Assembly: GCA_030597865.1 (NCBI GenBank)
Contig: JAUVQZ010000200.1
Coordinates: forward strand, 1-5,361
DNA from: Pseudomonadota bacterium
GTDB taxonomy: Bacteria > Desulfobacterota > Desulfobulbia > Desulfobulbales > SURF-16
DNA length: 5,361 nucleotides
Direction: 5' to 3'
A program made the translations under genes and the position numbers. A model generated the notes under the pieces. That model was not told where the DNA came from. It saw nothing but the letters and a program-made list of their open reading frames with translations, and made no database searches. This document shows positions 5,331 to 5,361 of this stretch, one piece after another. The first letter of the stretch is position 1, and each line of letters starts with the position of its first letter.

Positions 5331-5361
5331 CTTAGGGAGATGTGATTTTTAGCCACGGAAC
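5331..5361 (+). other. Edge region after gltB2 with a Shine-Dalgarno-like AGGGAGA; next start unresolved
   Basis: AGGGAGA at 5334-5340 looks like a ribosome binding site for a further operon gene, most likely the GXGXG subunit (GltB3). The first open frame behind it begins GTG at 5342-5344, only two bases from the site, then runs IFSHG to the edge. The ATG at 5340-5342 is followed at once by TGA. No terminator is visible, so the operon probably continues. The next gene is not identifiable from these bases. Confidence 0.3.

Noticed and set aside
1..5361. Mobile elements, CRISPR arrays, tRNA or rRNA genes
   Set aside because: No spaced repeats, transposase or integrase frames, terminal inverted repeats, or cloverleaf or rRNA signatures were seen on either strand.

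Overview
The window looks like ordinary chromosome from an anaerobic, moderately GC-rich bacterium. The best guess is a sulfate-reducing or sulfur-disproportionating Desulfobacterota lineage (Desulfobulbales-like), but this is inferred from gene content and protein style, not from a marker gene. It holds three complete genes, one complete FMN/iron-sulfur subunit gene, and the first 37 codons of a gene that leaves the left edge.

Left part, minus strand: the start of an Rnf operon. rnfC (157-1476) is the first gene, followed by the 5' end of rnfD (113 to beyond position 1). Rnf is a membrane complex that couples electron transfer between reduced ferredoxin and NAD+ to Na+ or H+ transport. rnfC coming first, with a divergent gene upstream, fits the rnfCDGEAB order of anaerobes better than the rnfABCDGE order of gammaproteobacteria. 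rnfD has a good ribosome binding site but no ATG, GTG or TTG at the expected start. The best-placed codon is ATC.

Middle, plus strand: a 335-base divergent intergenic region (1477-1811) carries candidate promoters for both directions. A small two-CBS-domain protein (1812-2270) follows and is closed by a clear intrinsic terminator (2316-2351). The next 241 bases carry a promoter candidate with a perfect TTGACA box, an eight-base palindrome in its spacer, and a hairpin in the leader.

Right part, plus strand: a split, archaeal-type glutamate synthase. gltB1 (2593-3735) is a stand-alone class II glutamine amidotransferase subunit. gltB2 (3693-5330) is the FMN glutamate synthase subunit fused to an N-terminal two-cluster ferredoxin domain. 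The two overlap by 43 bases and are probably translationally coupled. The third (GXGXG) subunit is not in the window and is expected just downstream. GltB1 would release ammonia from glutamine, and GltB2 would use it with 2-oxoglutarate and electrons from an external donor to make glutamate. The ferredoxin pool that Rnf draws on could also feed this enzyme, but that link is inference.

I see no sign of a wholly new system. The points most worth a second look are the rnfD start codon, the changed cysteine spacing in GltB2, and the control region ahead of gltB1.
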